From: Symbiodinium natans
Lineage: Eukaryota > Sar > Dinophyceae > Suessiales > Symbiodiniaceae
Assembly (NCBI GenBank): GCA_905221605.1
Contig: CAJNDS010001269.1
Coordinates: 60,001 to 124,000 of the forward strand
DNA length: 64,000 nt
Direction of reading: 5' to 3'
The translations under genes and the position numbers were made by a program. Below are positions 1-10,039 of this stretch, one piece after another (the first letter of the stretch is position 1; each line of letters opens with the position of its first letter). A model generated the notes under the pieces. That model did no database searches. It worked only from the letters and a program-made list of their open reading frames with translations, and was not told the DNA's origin.

Positions 1-300
1 AGCTGTGGTTGTTAGGATGCTGTCCCGCTGAGTTCTCCAGATGCTGACCGACTGGCTTCAACCAAAATCCTACACCCCAGCCCTAAACCCCAAACACGAA
101 ACCAGCACGTAAACCCCAAACCCCACACTTTCCATATAACCCCCCTCCGAATGTCAATGATTCAACAAAAGCCCCTGTTGCACTTGGCTACGGGTTCCCA
201 ACCAAAGCCAGAGCACAACAGACGCTGCGTCTAAGGCACTGCCAGCCAAAAGATCCCCAAGGCAGGACAGTTCCTCCTCCAGCGTGAACCTGTAGAGAAC
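1..300. other. Intergenic, degenerate telomere-like sequence
   Basis: No coding frame or RNA gene is visible. Positions 60-160 carry scattered CCCTAAACCCC-type words that look like decayed C-strand telomeric repeats. Confidence 0.6.
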
Positions 301-385
301 TGGGGCCTTAATCATCAGGGTCATTATTATAATTATGAAGGAACCACAAGGGAATACTATTCGTGCTTTTTCTGACCCCTAGACT
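301..385 (+). repeat. Short element, family F2 (diverged copy)
   Basis: It shares the words AAGGGAATACTA and TCTGACCCC with the copies at 46,688, 62,915 and 15,271. The fixed order is a CCA(T/C)AAGGGAATA word and then, 15-20 bases later, an ATTATTCCGACCCC-like end. Here the end has changed to TTTTTCTGACCCCTAG. There is no coding capacity, so it is a MITE-like dispersed repeat. Confidence 0.45.
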
Positions 386-677
386 AAGCACTAGAGTTTA
401 GGGTCCGGGCTTGGGGCTTAGGGTCCAGGGCTCAGGACCCAGCTCTAATCCTATAAGCCCTAAACACCATAAACCCGAAAACCCAGTTTAAAACCTCATT
501 ATCTAAATCCCGACCCCAACTGTAAAGATAGTGATTGAGGGCGTTTCAGATATTGGGCTGGGTTGCAGAAGGGCCATGGTCTCAATAGCCAACCCAGACC
601 CTGCAAACCCCAATGAAGGGGATCAAGAAGGTTTAGGGTTTAGGGTCCACGAACAAATTTCTAGGTCCGGAGGGACC
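386..677. other. Intergenic, degenerate telomere-like sequence
   Basis: Degenerate TTAGGGTCC and CCCTAAAC words lie at 395-520. A 60-codon frame at 531-713 contains telomere-derived residues (GLGFRV) and is not credible as a gene. Confidence 0.5.
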
Positions 678-813
678 CTGATTCAAGGTTCATGGGTGGC
701 TATAAAGCTATAAGCCGGGTTGCACCCCAAATAAGAGTCTCACCAGCAATTGTTGCTATAGTTACCTTCCTCATAGCCCCACTCAAAACTACCCATGAAC
801 CTCCAAGTAGTAG
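678..813. repeat. MITE-like element, family F1
   Basis: Imperfect terminal inverted repeats: TTCAAGGTTCATGGGTGGCT at 682-701 faces AACTACCCATGAACCTCCAA at 787-806. The same termini bound elements at 24,708 and 43,872. The internal sequence is non-coding. Confidence 0.6.
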
Positions 814-1118
814 GCTTTCAGCCCAGAAAGCGTGCTAGATCAGTCGATCCCTAAACCGTGAACGCCAGGCCCTACACCCCTGAGAAACAGATTTAAAGTT
901 TAAAGGGATCATGTCTGGTACCGTTGTGGGATGATCTGAAGACCGTATGTGGCGTAGTTGCGGGGCACCCATTTGCAAATAACAGTACTATAAGTCGACT
1001 CTCAGGGAGCAACTGAAGTATCAAGCGCTTCGCGAAAAGCCCTCAAGGTGTCTGCAACAATCCAGTACCTTGAAGGAAGGGTACTCGCTAAAAAGTGTAT
1101 GGAAAAGTTGCAAGAAGT
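814..1118. other. Intergenic, nothing recognised
   Basis: Unique-looking sequence with no open frame of 60 codons, no RNA gene and no clear repeat. Confidence 0.6.
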
Positions 1119-1182
1119 CCTAAACCCTAAACCCTAAACCCTAAACCCTAAACCCTAAACCCTAAACCCTAAACCCTAAACC
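1119..1182 (-). repeat. Interstitial telomeric repeat, CCCTAAA x9
   Basis: An uninterrupted (CCCTAAA)n run, C-strand on the top strand, ending in CCAAAAACCCC. It faces the opposite-strand block that begins 80 bp downstream. Confidence 0.95.
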
Positions 1183-1262
1183 AAAAACCCCTGAATCAGC
1201 TCAGCGCACCTCAGCTGCGCCGGTGCGCCCAGGAGGGCCACCCCTGGACAAACGAAACGCCC

Positions 1263-1482
1263 GGTTTGGGGTTTAGGGTTTAGGGTCTAGGGCTTAGGGT
1301 TGAAGGGTTAAGGGTTAAGGGATAATTAAGGGTTAAGGGTTAAGTTAAGGGTTTAGGGTTTAGGGTTTAGGGTTTAGGGTTTAGGGTTTAGGGTTTAGGG
1401 TTTAGGGTTTAGGGTTTAGGGTTTAGGGTTTAGGGTTTAGGGTTTAGGCTTTAGGGTTCAGGGTTTAGGGTCTCAGGGGAAG
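1263..1482 (+). repeat. Interstitial telomeric repeat, TTTAGGG
   Basis: It starts degenerate (TTAAGGG, TCTAGGG variants). It becomes perfect (TTTAGGG)n for about 14 copies at 1350-1448, then decays again. It is oriented opposite to the block at 1119. Confidence 0.95.
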
Positions 1483-1741
1483 CTGGGTTTCAGTCTTGCA
1501 GGGTTTCGGGATGGGGCCTTGGGGTTTTGGGGTACTCATAAAGCCAACGACTAAAGCATCAGTCATGACAACAATGAAGACCAGGACACCAAGTTCAAGA
1601 GCCCCTAGAGCCTGTAGATATGTGGGGTTAAGGGTTAAGGGTTTAGGGTTTAGGGAAGAAGTACAGCGCTAATTTAGAAATATATTCATTCTCGAAACAA
1701 AAATGACGCTGACACTGGCACTAATTTACAACAAAACAGTA
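1483..1741. other. Intergenic with a short TTTAGGG scrap
   Basis: Only a short TTAAGGG/TTTAGGG scrap at 1625-1655 is recognisable. Confidence 0.5.
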
Positions 1742-2044
1742 GCACTATGCATGGTACTCACAGGGGAACAGGAACTGCAATAACACAATAGCACTATGAT
1801 TGATACTCATAGGGGGGACACAATAACGACAAGTGACAACTACAGAGATAAAACAGACCAACACTCAAAGCAGTACCAATAATACATAGGTACTAAATGA
1901 TACTCATAAAGGAACAAGACACAATCGCACTAGAATTGATACTCATAGGGGGACACAATAACGACAAGAGACAACTATACAAAGATGAACCACAGCGAGA
2001 ATAATGACCAACAATCACAACAGCACCAACAATACATGGGTAGC
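1742..2044 (+). repeat. Tandem repeat, about 136-bp unit
   Basis: GCACTATGATTGATACTCAT at 1791 recurs as GCACTAGAATTGATACTCAT at 1927, 136 bp later. Both are followed by GACACAATAACGACAAG and then ACCAA(C/T)A(A/C)TACAT. A shortened first unit starts at 1742. The unit is AC-rich and non-coding. Confidence 0.75.
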
Positions 2045-2105
2045 TCTCTGCATCAGGGCCGATGTTGCGGTCCTGTATATGTAGTAGGGCACCCTTCCAA
2101 GCAAG

Positions 2106-2340
2106 AACCCAAAACGGGACCCTAATTTAGAGAACCCTAAAACCCTAAAACCCCAAAACCCCAACACCCTAAAACCCTAAAACCCTGAAACCCTAAAACC
2201 CTAAAACCCTAAAACCCTAAAAACCCTAAAGCCCTAAAACCCTAAAACCCTAGAACCCTAAAACCCCAAAACCCCTAAAACCCAAAAACCCAAGAACCCT
2301 AAAACCCTAAAACCCTAAACCCCTAAACCCTTTCACGCTA
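2106..2340 (-). repeat. 8-mer variant telomere-like array, CCCTAAAA
   Basis: About 25 tandem copies, mostly CCCTAAAA rather than the 7-mer, with scattered CCCCAAAA variants. Similar 8-mer arrays lie at 20,480 and 32,236. Confidence 0.9.
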
Positions 2341-2776
2341 AACCCGAATAAGAAGAAGCGGGACACCGGATCGCGACTGCTGCTCCTCGAAAGGCCGGTC
2401 GACCTGTGCAAAATTGCAGCTATGGTTTGCAGGAAGGTTTGGGCTTTAGGACTTAGGCTGTAGTAGGGTTTAGGGGCAAGGGCTTTTCGGAGTTTATGGG
2501 TCTTATAGGGTTTGCAGGGTTTATGGGGTTCAGAGTTGGGGCTTTCTAGGGTTAGTTCGACCTTCGGGTCACTTCCGCTAAGCTATACTCCCCTTAGAAC
2601 CTTAATAAAATAATAATGTTTTAAATATCCTCTTGGGTTTTATAAAAAAAAATTCCCAAGGGGGATATAGGGTACAGGAGACAAGGTTGCTTGGCAGCTG
2701 TGCAGCTGTGCCTCCATCTCGGCCACAAGCACATCGCCTTGTCCTGCGTCCGGCATGGGTCTTGAACAGCACCAAG
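2341..2776. other. Intergenic, nothing recognised
   Basis: Contains G-rich degenerate words at 2440-2560 and an A-run near 2643-2652. No coding frame or element ends are seen. Confidence 0.5.
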
Positions 2777-2848
2777 TCTAGGGTTTAGGGTTTAGGGTTT
2801 AGGGTTTAGGGTTTAGGGTTTAGGGTTTAGGGTTTAGGGTTTAGGGTC
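2777..2848 (+). repeat. Interstitial telomeric repeat, TTTAGGG x10
   Basis: A perfect uninterrupted run with abrupt edges on both sides. Confidence 0.95.
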
Positions 2849-3082
2849 AACCATATGCGACACTGCTGCTCGAACGGATATGCGGCTGGGCGTTGTAGTA
2901 TTTGGAAAGTTTAAGGCTCAAGGTTTGGGCGGCTAGATTAGCCGGTGCGACTCCGTCAGGCAGCGTCTAAGATTCCGTTAACGAGGAATAGACTGTACCT
3001 TCAACTACATTAGGGGGTGTCCTACAAAAGGGATACCCTTCTTGTACGTTCCGAAAAACAAGGATTCTAGCGGAGCGTTTCA

Positions 3083-3128
3083 ATATATATATATATATAT
3101 GTGTATATATGTATATATATATATATAC
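3083..3128. repeat. (TA)n microsatellite
   Basis: TA dinucleotides interrupted by GTGTATATATG. No C-run terminus like those at 4,715 or 8,380 lies next to it. Confidence 0.9.
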
Positions 3129-3289
3129 CCGGTTACATTATGACTTATTGGGTACTTTGGGCTCTAGTATGAGATAGTCCTCGGGGCTGTAGAGCTTTCC
3201 AAATTATGCATGGCGTCGTGTTTAGGGTTTACAGCAAATTCGTGCTCTGATCCCAAGCCCTCCAAGGCCCAAAACCCCTGAACTTCAGA

Positions 3290-3366
3290 GTATCCACCCC
3301 CCCCGCCACCCCCCCGCCCCCGCCACACCCCCCCCCCCCCCCCCCAAAAAAAAAAAAAAAAAAAAA
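3290..3366. repeat. Poly-C followed by poly-A tract
   Basis: C-rich simple sequence runs directly into about 20 A. The same C-then-A arrangement occurs at 37,410-37,456. It is the sole source of the glycine/phenylalanine runs in the overlapping minus-strand frame, so that frame is not a gene. Confidence 0.9.
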
Positions 3367-4129
3367 CTAAAAACAAAAAACCAACACCAACCTGAATCGC
3401 CGAGGCGCCAAGATCCACCAGCCGCGCATGGAGGTTGGCAGTCTGCAAGGTATCGATAAACGGGTACCAGAGGCCCACGGCGAAGCCTGGCCTGCGCGCC
3501 CCAGTCAGGGTGGAGAGTTGAGGGTAGGGTTTAGGTTTTGCGGTTTTAGGGTGTAGTTTTTAGGCGTTTTAGGGTCTAGGGTTTAGGGATTAGGGTTTGG
3601 GGTCCAGAGCCCTAAATGCCCCTAACCCCACAGTCGAAACCCCGGACCCTAAACCTCCAGGGTCTTAGGCTTGCGGGTGTAGCCTTCGTCAGCTACGAAG
3701 GGAGGAGTGTGAAGAAGTGCCTAGACCCAAAGCCCTAAAATCCTAAACGCTAAGCCTTAAACCCACCTTCAGACCGCTCCTCCGCCTCAACAGAGGTCAT
3801 AGGGGGCGGCGGGCTTCGAGGTTAGAAATTTGGAGAGCCCAATGCCCTTGACAAGGGAGTGCACCTGAATTTATGTGGTTTGGGGTTCGGGTTGGGGCTT
3901 TAGATTTGAAGGCGCATTCCTGGATTCAAGGGTCTTGGGCGTCTCGGATGAAGTCGGTACGTGTCATTCCTAGGGAAGGACAAAATCAGGGGTTGCGGGT
4001 ACTGAACTTTAGGAGCTGAACCCTAAACCCTAAAAACTTCCCCAATCCCTGAGTGGCTTCCGCGCCCGAAGCCGAGCCGCAGGGCCCCGGCTCCCAGACT
4101 CTTGCAGATGCCAGTGGACCCTAATTACC
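3367..4129. other. Intergenic, degenerate telomere-like scraps
   Basis: Decayed TTTAGGG words at 3520-3605 and CCCTAAA words at 3640-3760 and 4018-4035. No gene is seen. Confidence 0.5.
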
Positions 4130-4459
4130 CTAAAGCCAAAATCTTGATTCATCTCCCAACCCTAAAACCCTAAACCTGCCCAAGCAGATTTGAGCTTCCT
4201 TTTGTATGAGGAACCGCGAGATAATCCAAGATCCTAGGTTCACTTTGAAGGTAGGTGGCTGCTGATATCCCCATTCCATAGCCCAAACACTCTCCCCTCG
4301 CGTGTTTATTTGTGCAAGTAAGAGGCACTGAGTCACTCGGTTGGTCACAGATCTCCAAAAATCTGCCCGGACCAGCAGAAAGTGCAGAGCTTTATCCCGT
4401 AAACGCTCAAACCCATATCCGGGAGAAGCACCATCCATACCTTTAAGCTCCAAGCGCAA
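4130..4459 (-). CDS. Unassigned open frame, possible exon
   Basis: A 109-codon frame whose last 15 or so codons (FRVLGLGDESRFWL) come from a CCCTAAA scrap, so the natural 3' end must be earlier. The rest has mixed, non-repetitive composition, with stretches such as RLRDKALHFLLVRADFWRSV and NLGSWIISRFLIQKEAQICL that look like a folded protein rather than repeat translation. I recognise no domain, motif or family. If real it would be one exon of an interrupted gene. No splice junction could be fixed, and a chance frame is equally possible. Confidence 0.15.
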   Translation of the reverse strand: MRLELKGMDGASPGYGFERLRDKALHFLLVRADFWRSVTNRVTQCLLLAQINTRGESVWAMEWGYQQPPTFKVNLGSWIISRFLIQKEAQICLGRFRVLGLGDESRFWL

Positions 4460-4664
4460 ACTCGACCTACAGTAAAAACTCCGGCGTAATCACTGATGTT
4501 GGCTCAGGGTTCAGCGTTAGCCTAAGTGCAAGCGACGCTGAAAGCTGAAAGCCTAAGCGCCAACCTCGGAACCTCTCTAGCCTCAACCCCCCTATGAAAG
4601 TTGAACGATAAACCCTAAACTTCTGGTTATTGGCAAGTTGCAGATAATAGGGAAATACCTAAAT

Positions 4665-4704
<40 letters not shown>

Positions 4705-4880
4705 ATATATATATGGTACCCCCCCAAAGATCTAGGTATTTTCCTGGTTTTGGGATCTGTTTTAGGGTTTTAGGGTTGGGGGTGGGGGGCTAGCTAAACA
4801 TGGAAATCTCAATATGGACATGTAAATCTTGATATGTGCGAGTCTTCATATGTGCGTGGTCGTATTTTCAAATTGTGTGC

Positions 4881-5126
4881 CCGATTGAAACGATTGAAAC
4901 GATTGAAATTCAATCGGGGGCCCGATTGAAAAACGATTGAAACGATTGAAATTCAATCGGAGACCGGATTGAAGATTGAAGATTGAAGATTCCCGGAAAG
5001 CTTTTTTCTGGGAATCTTCAATCTTCAATCTTCAATCCGGCCCCCGATTGAATTTCAATCGTTTCAATCGTTTTTCAATCGGGCCCCCGATTGAATTTCA
5101 ATCGTTTCAATCGTTTTTCAATCGGG
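4881..5126. repeat. Large foldback of CGATTGAAA words
   Basis: The left arm at 4881-4999 is built of CGATTGAAACGATTGAAATT and AAGATTG repeats. The right arm at 5003-5126 is the reverse complement, built of AATTTCAATCG and ATCTTCA repeats. The centre is CCCGGAAAGCTTTTTTCTGGG minus one end base, near 5001. The arms are themselves tandemly repetitive, so several pairing registers are possible. The foldback lies inside E1. Confidence 0.85.
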
Positions 5127-5269
5127 TTCACGTCTTGTAAAGTGTCAGAATTAGCTTTCGTGACGTCGCTCAAGATCACGTGTCTTCGCAGACATTCCAC
5201 TCGAAATATACTTGACCATTTGTGTTTGTAATACTCGCAATGGCTCGCATCCCAGTGGCTGGCTCAGTC

Positions 5270-5512
5270 TTATGGTTTTTATTGGTTTTTGCGGTGTTTC
5301 GGGAGCGTGGGTCCCACGCTAAAAATCGGTTTTACCGATGTTTTTGAAAGCCTACCTTCAAAATAACATCGGTAAAACCAATGTTTTTGAAAGCCTACCT
5401 TCAAAAAACATAGGTAAAACCAATGTTATTGAAGGCCTACCTCTAAAAAACATCAGTAAAACCGATGTTTCGTGAGCCCATGCTCCCAAAACATCGCAAA
5501 AAAAACAATAAA
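5270..5512. repeat. Foldback element with tandem core
   Basis: The outer arms are TTTTTGCGGTGTTTCGGGAG near 5285-5304 and CTCCCAAAACATCGCAAAAA near 5481-5500, flanked by complementary TTTTTATTG and CAATAAAAA. The core has three 50-60-bp units carrying GGTAAAACCAATGTT and GAA(A/G)GCCTACCT, which form smaller hairpins. A partial copy of the left arm recurs at 5590-5635 (TTATTGGTTTTTGCGGTGTT). Non-coding, inside E1. Confidence 0.75.
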
Positions 5513-5639
5513 AAAAAAAACATGTCAAAAACCATGATTTTCGAAACTAGTGGCTGGGGTGGCCGGCCGAGTAGTTTCAGAAACCATAGTTTTTATGTTT
5601 CTTATTGGTTTTTGCGGTGTTTCGGGATCGTGGGCTAAA

Positions 5640-7230
5640 CCTTTAAGCCCTGTAGGCTATACGGTTAAGGTTTAAAGGTTTAGGGTTGAAAAGTTCAACA
5701 GTCAGCCCATAGAGTTTAAACCTTAAGGGTCCTAAACGCTTAACCTTTAAACCCTATAGGCCATAGGGTTAAGGTTGAAAGGCTTAGGGTTTAAGATTTT
5801 GGCATTAAAACACAAGCCCATAGAGCTTAAGCCTTAAGGGTTTAAGGTTTCAGCATTGAAACGATAACCCTAAGCCCTTTAGGGTCAGAACCTTGAAGCC
5901 CTGTAGGGCTCTAAAACGTTAACAGGGTTTAACCCTATAGGCGTTGAATGTATAAATGCCCAGACATTACGCTCTCTTTAACCTTTCAGCCCTATAGGGT
6001 CTAAAGGCTTAGGGTATTTCTTAAGCCCTGAGGGTTTAAAACCTTAAGCCCTCAAGGTGGGCTTGGGTTTAAATGCCTAAATCTTGAATCCTAAACCTTT
6101 AAACCTTAACCCTATAGCCTATAGGGTTTAAAGGTTAAGCGTTTAGGCCCCTTAGGGTCTGAACTCTATAGGCTTACTTTTAAAACCTAAACCCTTAAAC
6201 CTTGACCCTATAGCCTATAGGGTCTAAAGGTTAAGCGTTTAGGCCCCTTAAGGTTAAGGGTCCTAAACGCTTAACCTTTAAACCCTATAGGCCATAGGGT
6301 TAAGGTTGAAAGGCTTAGGGTTTAAGATTTTGGCATTAAAACACAAGCCCATAGAGCTTAAACCTTAAGGGGGGTCCAAAGGCTTAGGGTATTTCTTAAG
6401 CCCTGAGGGTTTAAAACCTTAAACCCTTAAGGTGGGCTTGGGTTTAAATGCCTAAATCTTGAATCCTAAACCTTTAAACCTTAACCCTATAGCCTATAGG
6501 GTTTAAAGGTTAAGCGTTTAGGCCCCTTAGGGTCTGAACTCTATAGGCTTACTTTTAAAACCTAAACCCTTAAACCTTGACCCTATAGCCTATAGGGTCT
6601 AAAGGTTAAGCGTTTAGGCCCCTTAAGGTTAAGGGTCCTAAACGCTTAACCTTTAAACCCTATAGGCCATAGGGTTAAGGTTGAAAGGCTTAGGGTTTAA
6701 GATTTTGGCATTAAAACACAAGCCCATAGAGCTTAAACCTTAAGGGGGGTCCAAAGGCTTAGGGTATTTCTTAAGCCCTGAGGGTTTAAAACCCTAAACC
6801 CTTAAGGTGGGCTTGGGTTTAAATGCCTAAATCTTGAATCCTAAACCTTTAAACCTTAACCCTATAGCCTATAGGGTTTAAAGGTTAAGCGTTTAGGCCC
6901 CTTAGGGTCTGAACTCTATAGACTTACTTTTAAAACCAAAACCCTTCAACCTTGACCCTATAGCCTATAGGGTCTAAAGGTTAAGCGTTTAGGCCCCTTA
7001 AGGCTTTAACTCTATGGGCCTGCTATTGAACTTAAACCCTAAACCATTAAACCTTAGCCCTATAGCCTATAGGGCTTAAAGGTTAAGTGTTTAGGCCCTG
7101 TACGCTAAGATTTACACTCGATGGGCTTAGGTTTAAATGCCTAAATCTTAAGGCCTAAACCTTTCAAGCCTTAACCCAAAAGGGTTTTACGGTTAAGGGT
7201 TCAGGTTTAAATGGCGGTTACATCTTCAAC
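5640..7230. repeat. 375-bp higher-order repeat, palindrome-rich
   Basis: The word GCTTGGGTTTAAATGCCTAA recurs at 6061, 6436 and 6811, exactly 375 bp apart. Partial copies extend back to about 5730 and forward to about 7230. Each unit is built of inverted words such as AACCTTAACCCTATAG and CTATAGGGTTTAAAGGTT, and of CCTAAACGCTTAACC facing GGTTAAGCGTTTAGG. The two complete periods differ by only a few bases, so the amplification looks recent. The words resemble decayed CCCTAAA repeats. Confidence 0.85.
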
Positions 7231-7332
7231 TTCACATCGCCTCCGGGCCCATGCAAGTATTCAACTTGATATCGCTAAATCATGAAAATCCCTAGATCTT
7301 TGGGGGGGGGTAGCATATATATATATATATAT

Positions 7333-8354
7333 GTATTGCGGATATCTTGCAGAAACATTGCACACTGATTTTGCGGATGCATGTTTCCGTGACTTTCAGG
7401 GTTGCATGTTTGGTTGCAGATTGTTTGCAGATGCCTTGCAGGATATTTTCGCTTGATGTTTGAAACTTGCCTCGGAAATATTGAAAAAGAACACAAAATG
7501 GACAAGCATGTGCGATCATGCGAAACATACCGCGAACCAAGAAAGCTTTGGGAACCGACATACAATCCCAGCACGTGCAATGTGCAACATACCTGCAAAT
7601 AGTAGTTAATTCTGAAACTATGTATGTTGAGTGGCTCGAGTAATCGTATGACCCTAAACCCTGAACCCCCAAACCCGAAACCCTAAACACTCAACCCTAA
7701 ACCCTAAACCCTAAGCCTGCGCCTAAGCTCTATCAGTCCATGATTGAGGGAGTCTGACTGGGGCCCCGGGCCGAACACTCCTCAGGAACTGGACCATGAA
7801 AAGGTTCCAAATGTGAAAAGAGTTCACCTCACATTGGGTTTAGGGTTTAGGGTTTAGGGTTTAGGGTTTGGGCGTTCAGAAGTTAAGTTACACCCCCCCC
7901 CCCCCCCCCCCGAAAAAGCGCTGTAGTTCGTTCTTGTCGGCCCACCGCCCACCTAGCATTCTTATTAGCTTGTACAGAACATAAGCAAGGCAGCCGGCCT
8001 CCTGAGGCACTTGCATCTCCTTCACGATCCCCAAGGGTTTAGTTTAGGGTTTAGGGCAGTTTAGGGCTTAGGGATCTTAAAGGACAGCCGATACATGTAC
8101 TCAACAATATGGGTAAGGGACACGATATATATATATATATATATACATATATGTATATGTATATGTATATACAGACAGATGTATAATATGTGTACACTCA
8201 CCCAAAAAACAACGACAAAATACCCCAAAGCCCAAGCACCAAACCCTGAAGTCTAAACCCTCAACCCTACCTGAGCCCTGCGTCGCCCCAGTGTTGGTTA
8301 ACAGGAATGGGACCTCATTCGGGAATGAGGTGCCCTAAATAACCCCTTAAAGGG
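7333..8354. other. Spacer between elements E1 and E2
   Basis: Holds CCCTAAA scraps at 7650-7715, a short perfect TTTAGGG run at 7838-7870, a C-run at 7893-7911 and a (TA)n run at 8127-8172. A small hairpin, GGGACCTCATT facing AATGAGGTGCCC, lies at 8309-8335. Overlapping frames on both strands at 7275-7690 (up to 132 codons) have no recognisable domain and are not called. Confidence 0.5.
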
Positions 8355-8560
8355 TATATATATATATATATATATATATGCTCACGCCCCCCCCATGATC
8401 CACGTTTCTGCTTCGAAACAGATGGATCTTGGGAGGAGAGGCGGCTATGAGCTAGCGACAAAAACACCGACAGTGCCGATAAAAACCTATATCATTTCAA
8501 GTCAGGCAGGTCATTTACATCAACAAGGTAGAAAAGTACCCGAAAAAATCTGCTTTTTTA

Positions 8561-10035
8561 GAAAACTCGAGCCGGCTCGAATTTTCCAAAAAAAACTGAC
8601 ACAGTAGGTCGCCCAAACACGACCAGGCTCGAATTTTCCAAAAAAAACTTAAATTTCAGGATCTATGGCTCCAGCAGCCCGGTAGATCCTGAAAGTTAGG
8701 TTTTTTTTGGAAAATTCGAGCCTGCTCGAGTTTCTGGGACCTAAAGCTTCAAGAATTTTCGGAAAATTCGAGCCGGCTCGAATTTTCCAAAAAAACCTGA
8801 CACAGTAGATTGCCGAAACACGACCAGGCTCGAATTTTCCAAAAAAAACCTAAATTTCAGGATCTATGGCTCCAGCAGCCCGGTAGATCCTGAAAGTTAG
8901 GTTTTTTTTGAAAATTCGAGCCTGCTCGACTTTCTGGGACCTAAAGCTTCAAGAATTTTAGGAAAATTCGAGCCGGCTCGAATTTTCCAAAAAAAACTGA
9001 CACAGTAGATTGCCGAAACACGACCAGGCTCGAATTTTCCAAAAAAAACCTAAATTTCAGGATCTATGGCTCCAGCAGCCCGGTAGATCCTGAAAGTTAG
9101 GTTTTTTTTGGAAAATTCGAGCCTGCTCGAGTTTGTGGGACCTAAAGCTTCAAGAATTTTCGGAAAATTCGAGCCGGCTCGAGTTTTCTAAAAAAATGCT
9201 GAAACCATAGCTGTGTGACCCCAAGGCCTCATAGATGACATAATTTAGGTTTTTTTTGGAAAATTCGAGCCTGCTCGAGTTTCTGGGACCTAAAGCTTCA
9301 AGAATTTTCGGAAAATTCGAGCCGGCTCGAATTTTCCAAAAAAAACTGACACAGTAGATTGCCGAAACACGACCAGGCTCGAATTTTCCAAAAAAAACCT
9401 AAATTTCAGGATCTATGGCTCCAGCAGCCCGGTAGATCCTGAAAGTTAGGTTTTTTTTGGAAAATTCGAGCCTGGTCGAGTTTCTGGGACCTAAAGCTTC
9501 AAGAATTTTAGGAAAATTCGAGCCGGCTCGAATTTTCCAAAAAAAACTGACACAGTAGATTGCCGAAACACGACCAGGCTCGAATTTTCCAAAAAAAACC
9601 TAAATTTCAGGATCTATGGCTCCAGCAGCCCGGTAGATCCTGAAAGTTAGGTTTTTTTTGGAAAATTCGAGCCTGCTCGAGTTTGTGGGACCTAAAGCTT
9701 CAAGAATTTTCGGAAAATTCGAGCCGGCTCGAGTTTTCTAAAGAAATGCTGAAACCATAGCTGTGTGACCCCAAGGCCTCATAGATGACATAATTTAGGT
9801 TTTTTTTGGAAAATTCGAGCCTGCTCGAGTTTTCGAGACCTGGAGCTTCAAGAATTTTCGGAAAATTCGAGCCGGCTCGAATTTTCTAAAAATATGCTGA
9901 AACCATGGCTGTGTGACCCCAAGGTCTCATAGATGACAGAATGTAGGTTTTTTTTGAAAATTCGAGCCTGCTCGAGTTGTGGTGACCTGGTGCCTGGAGA
10001 TTTTTCGGGAAATTCGAGCCGGCTCGAGTTTTCCC
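8561..10035. repeat. Palindrome array with 550-bp higher-order period
   Basis: The palindrome AATTCGAGCCGGCTCGAATT, or a close variant, starts units near 8561, 8761, 8961, 9162, 9310, 9511, 9712, 9860 and 10,008. Spacing is 200, 200, 201, 148, 201, 201, 148 and 148. The block A-A'-B (8761-9309) is repeated as 9310-9859, including the C/A variation just before the palindrome, so the three-unit block was itself duplicated. The 200-bp units also carry a 42-bp-arm hairpin (for example 8624-8724). Overlapping frames such as that at 8395-8607 are translation of the repeat. Confidence 0.9.
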
Positions 10036-10039
10036 GAAA

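Larger units (their letters stand above)
4703..7332. mobile_element. TIR element E1 bounded by (TA)n
   Basis: The left terminus at 4703-4746 is a (TA)n run, then GGTACCCCCCC, then AAAGATCTAGGTATTTTCCT. The right terminus at 7281-7332 is its inverted copy: CATGAAAATCCCTAGATCTT, a G9 run, TAGC, then (TA)n. The bounded 2.6 kb holds two large foldbacks (4881-5126, 5270-5512) and a 375-bp higher-order repeat (5640-7230), and no credible gene. It matches E2 at 8355 in plan. Inference: a non-autonomous or decayed DNA transposon inserted into a TA microsatellite. The flanking TA runs prevent a target duplication from being read. Confidence 0.6.

Noticed and set aside
3164-3478. Glycine/phenylalanine-rich minus-strand frame
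   Set aside because: Poly-C and poly-A run translation.
4881-7230. CRISPR-like array
   Set aside because: Repeats are contiguous or higher-order, lack unique spacers of constant length, and the context is eukaryotic.
8395-8607. 70-codon frame at the left end of E2
   Set aside because: Its second half is the palindrome repeat (ARIFQKKL), and it starts inside the terminal repeat.
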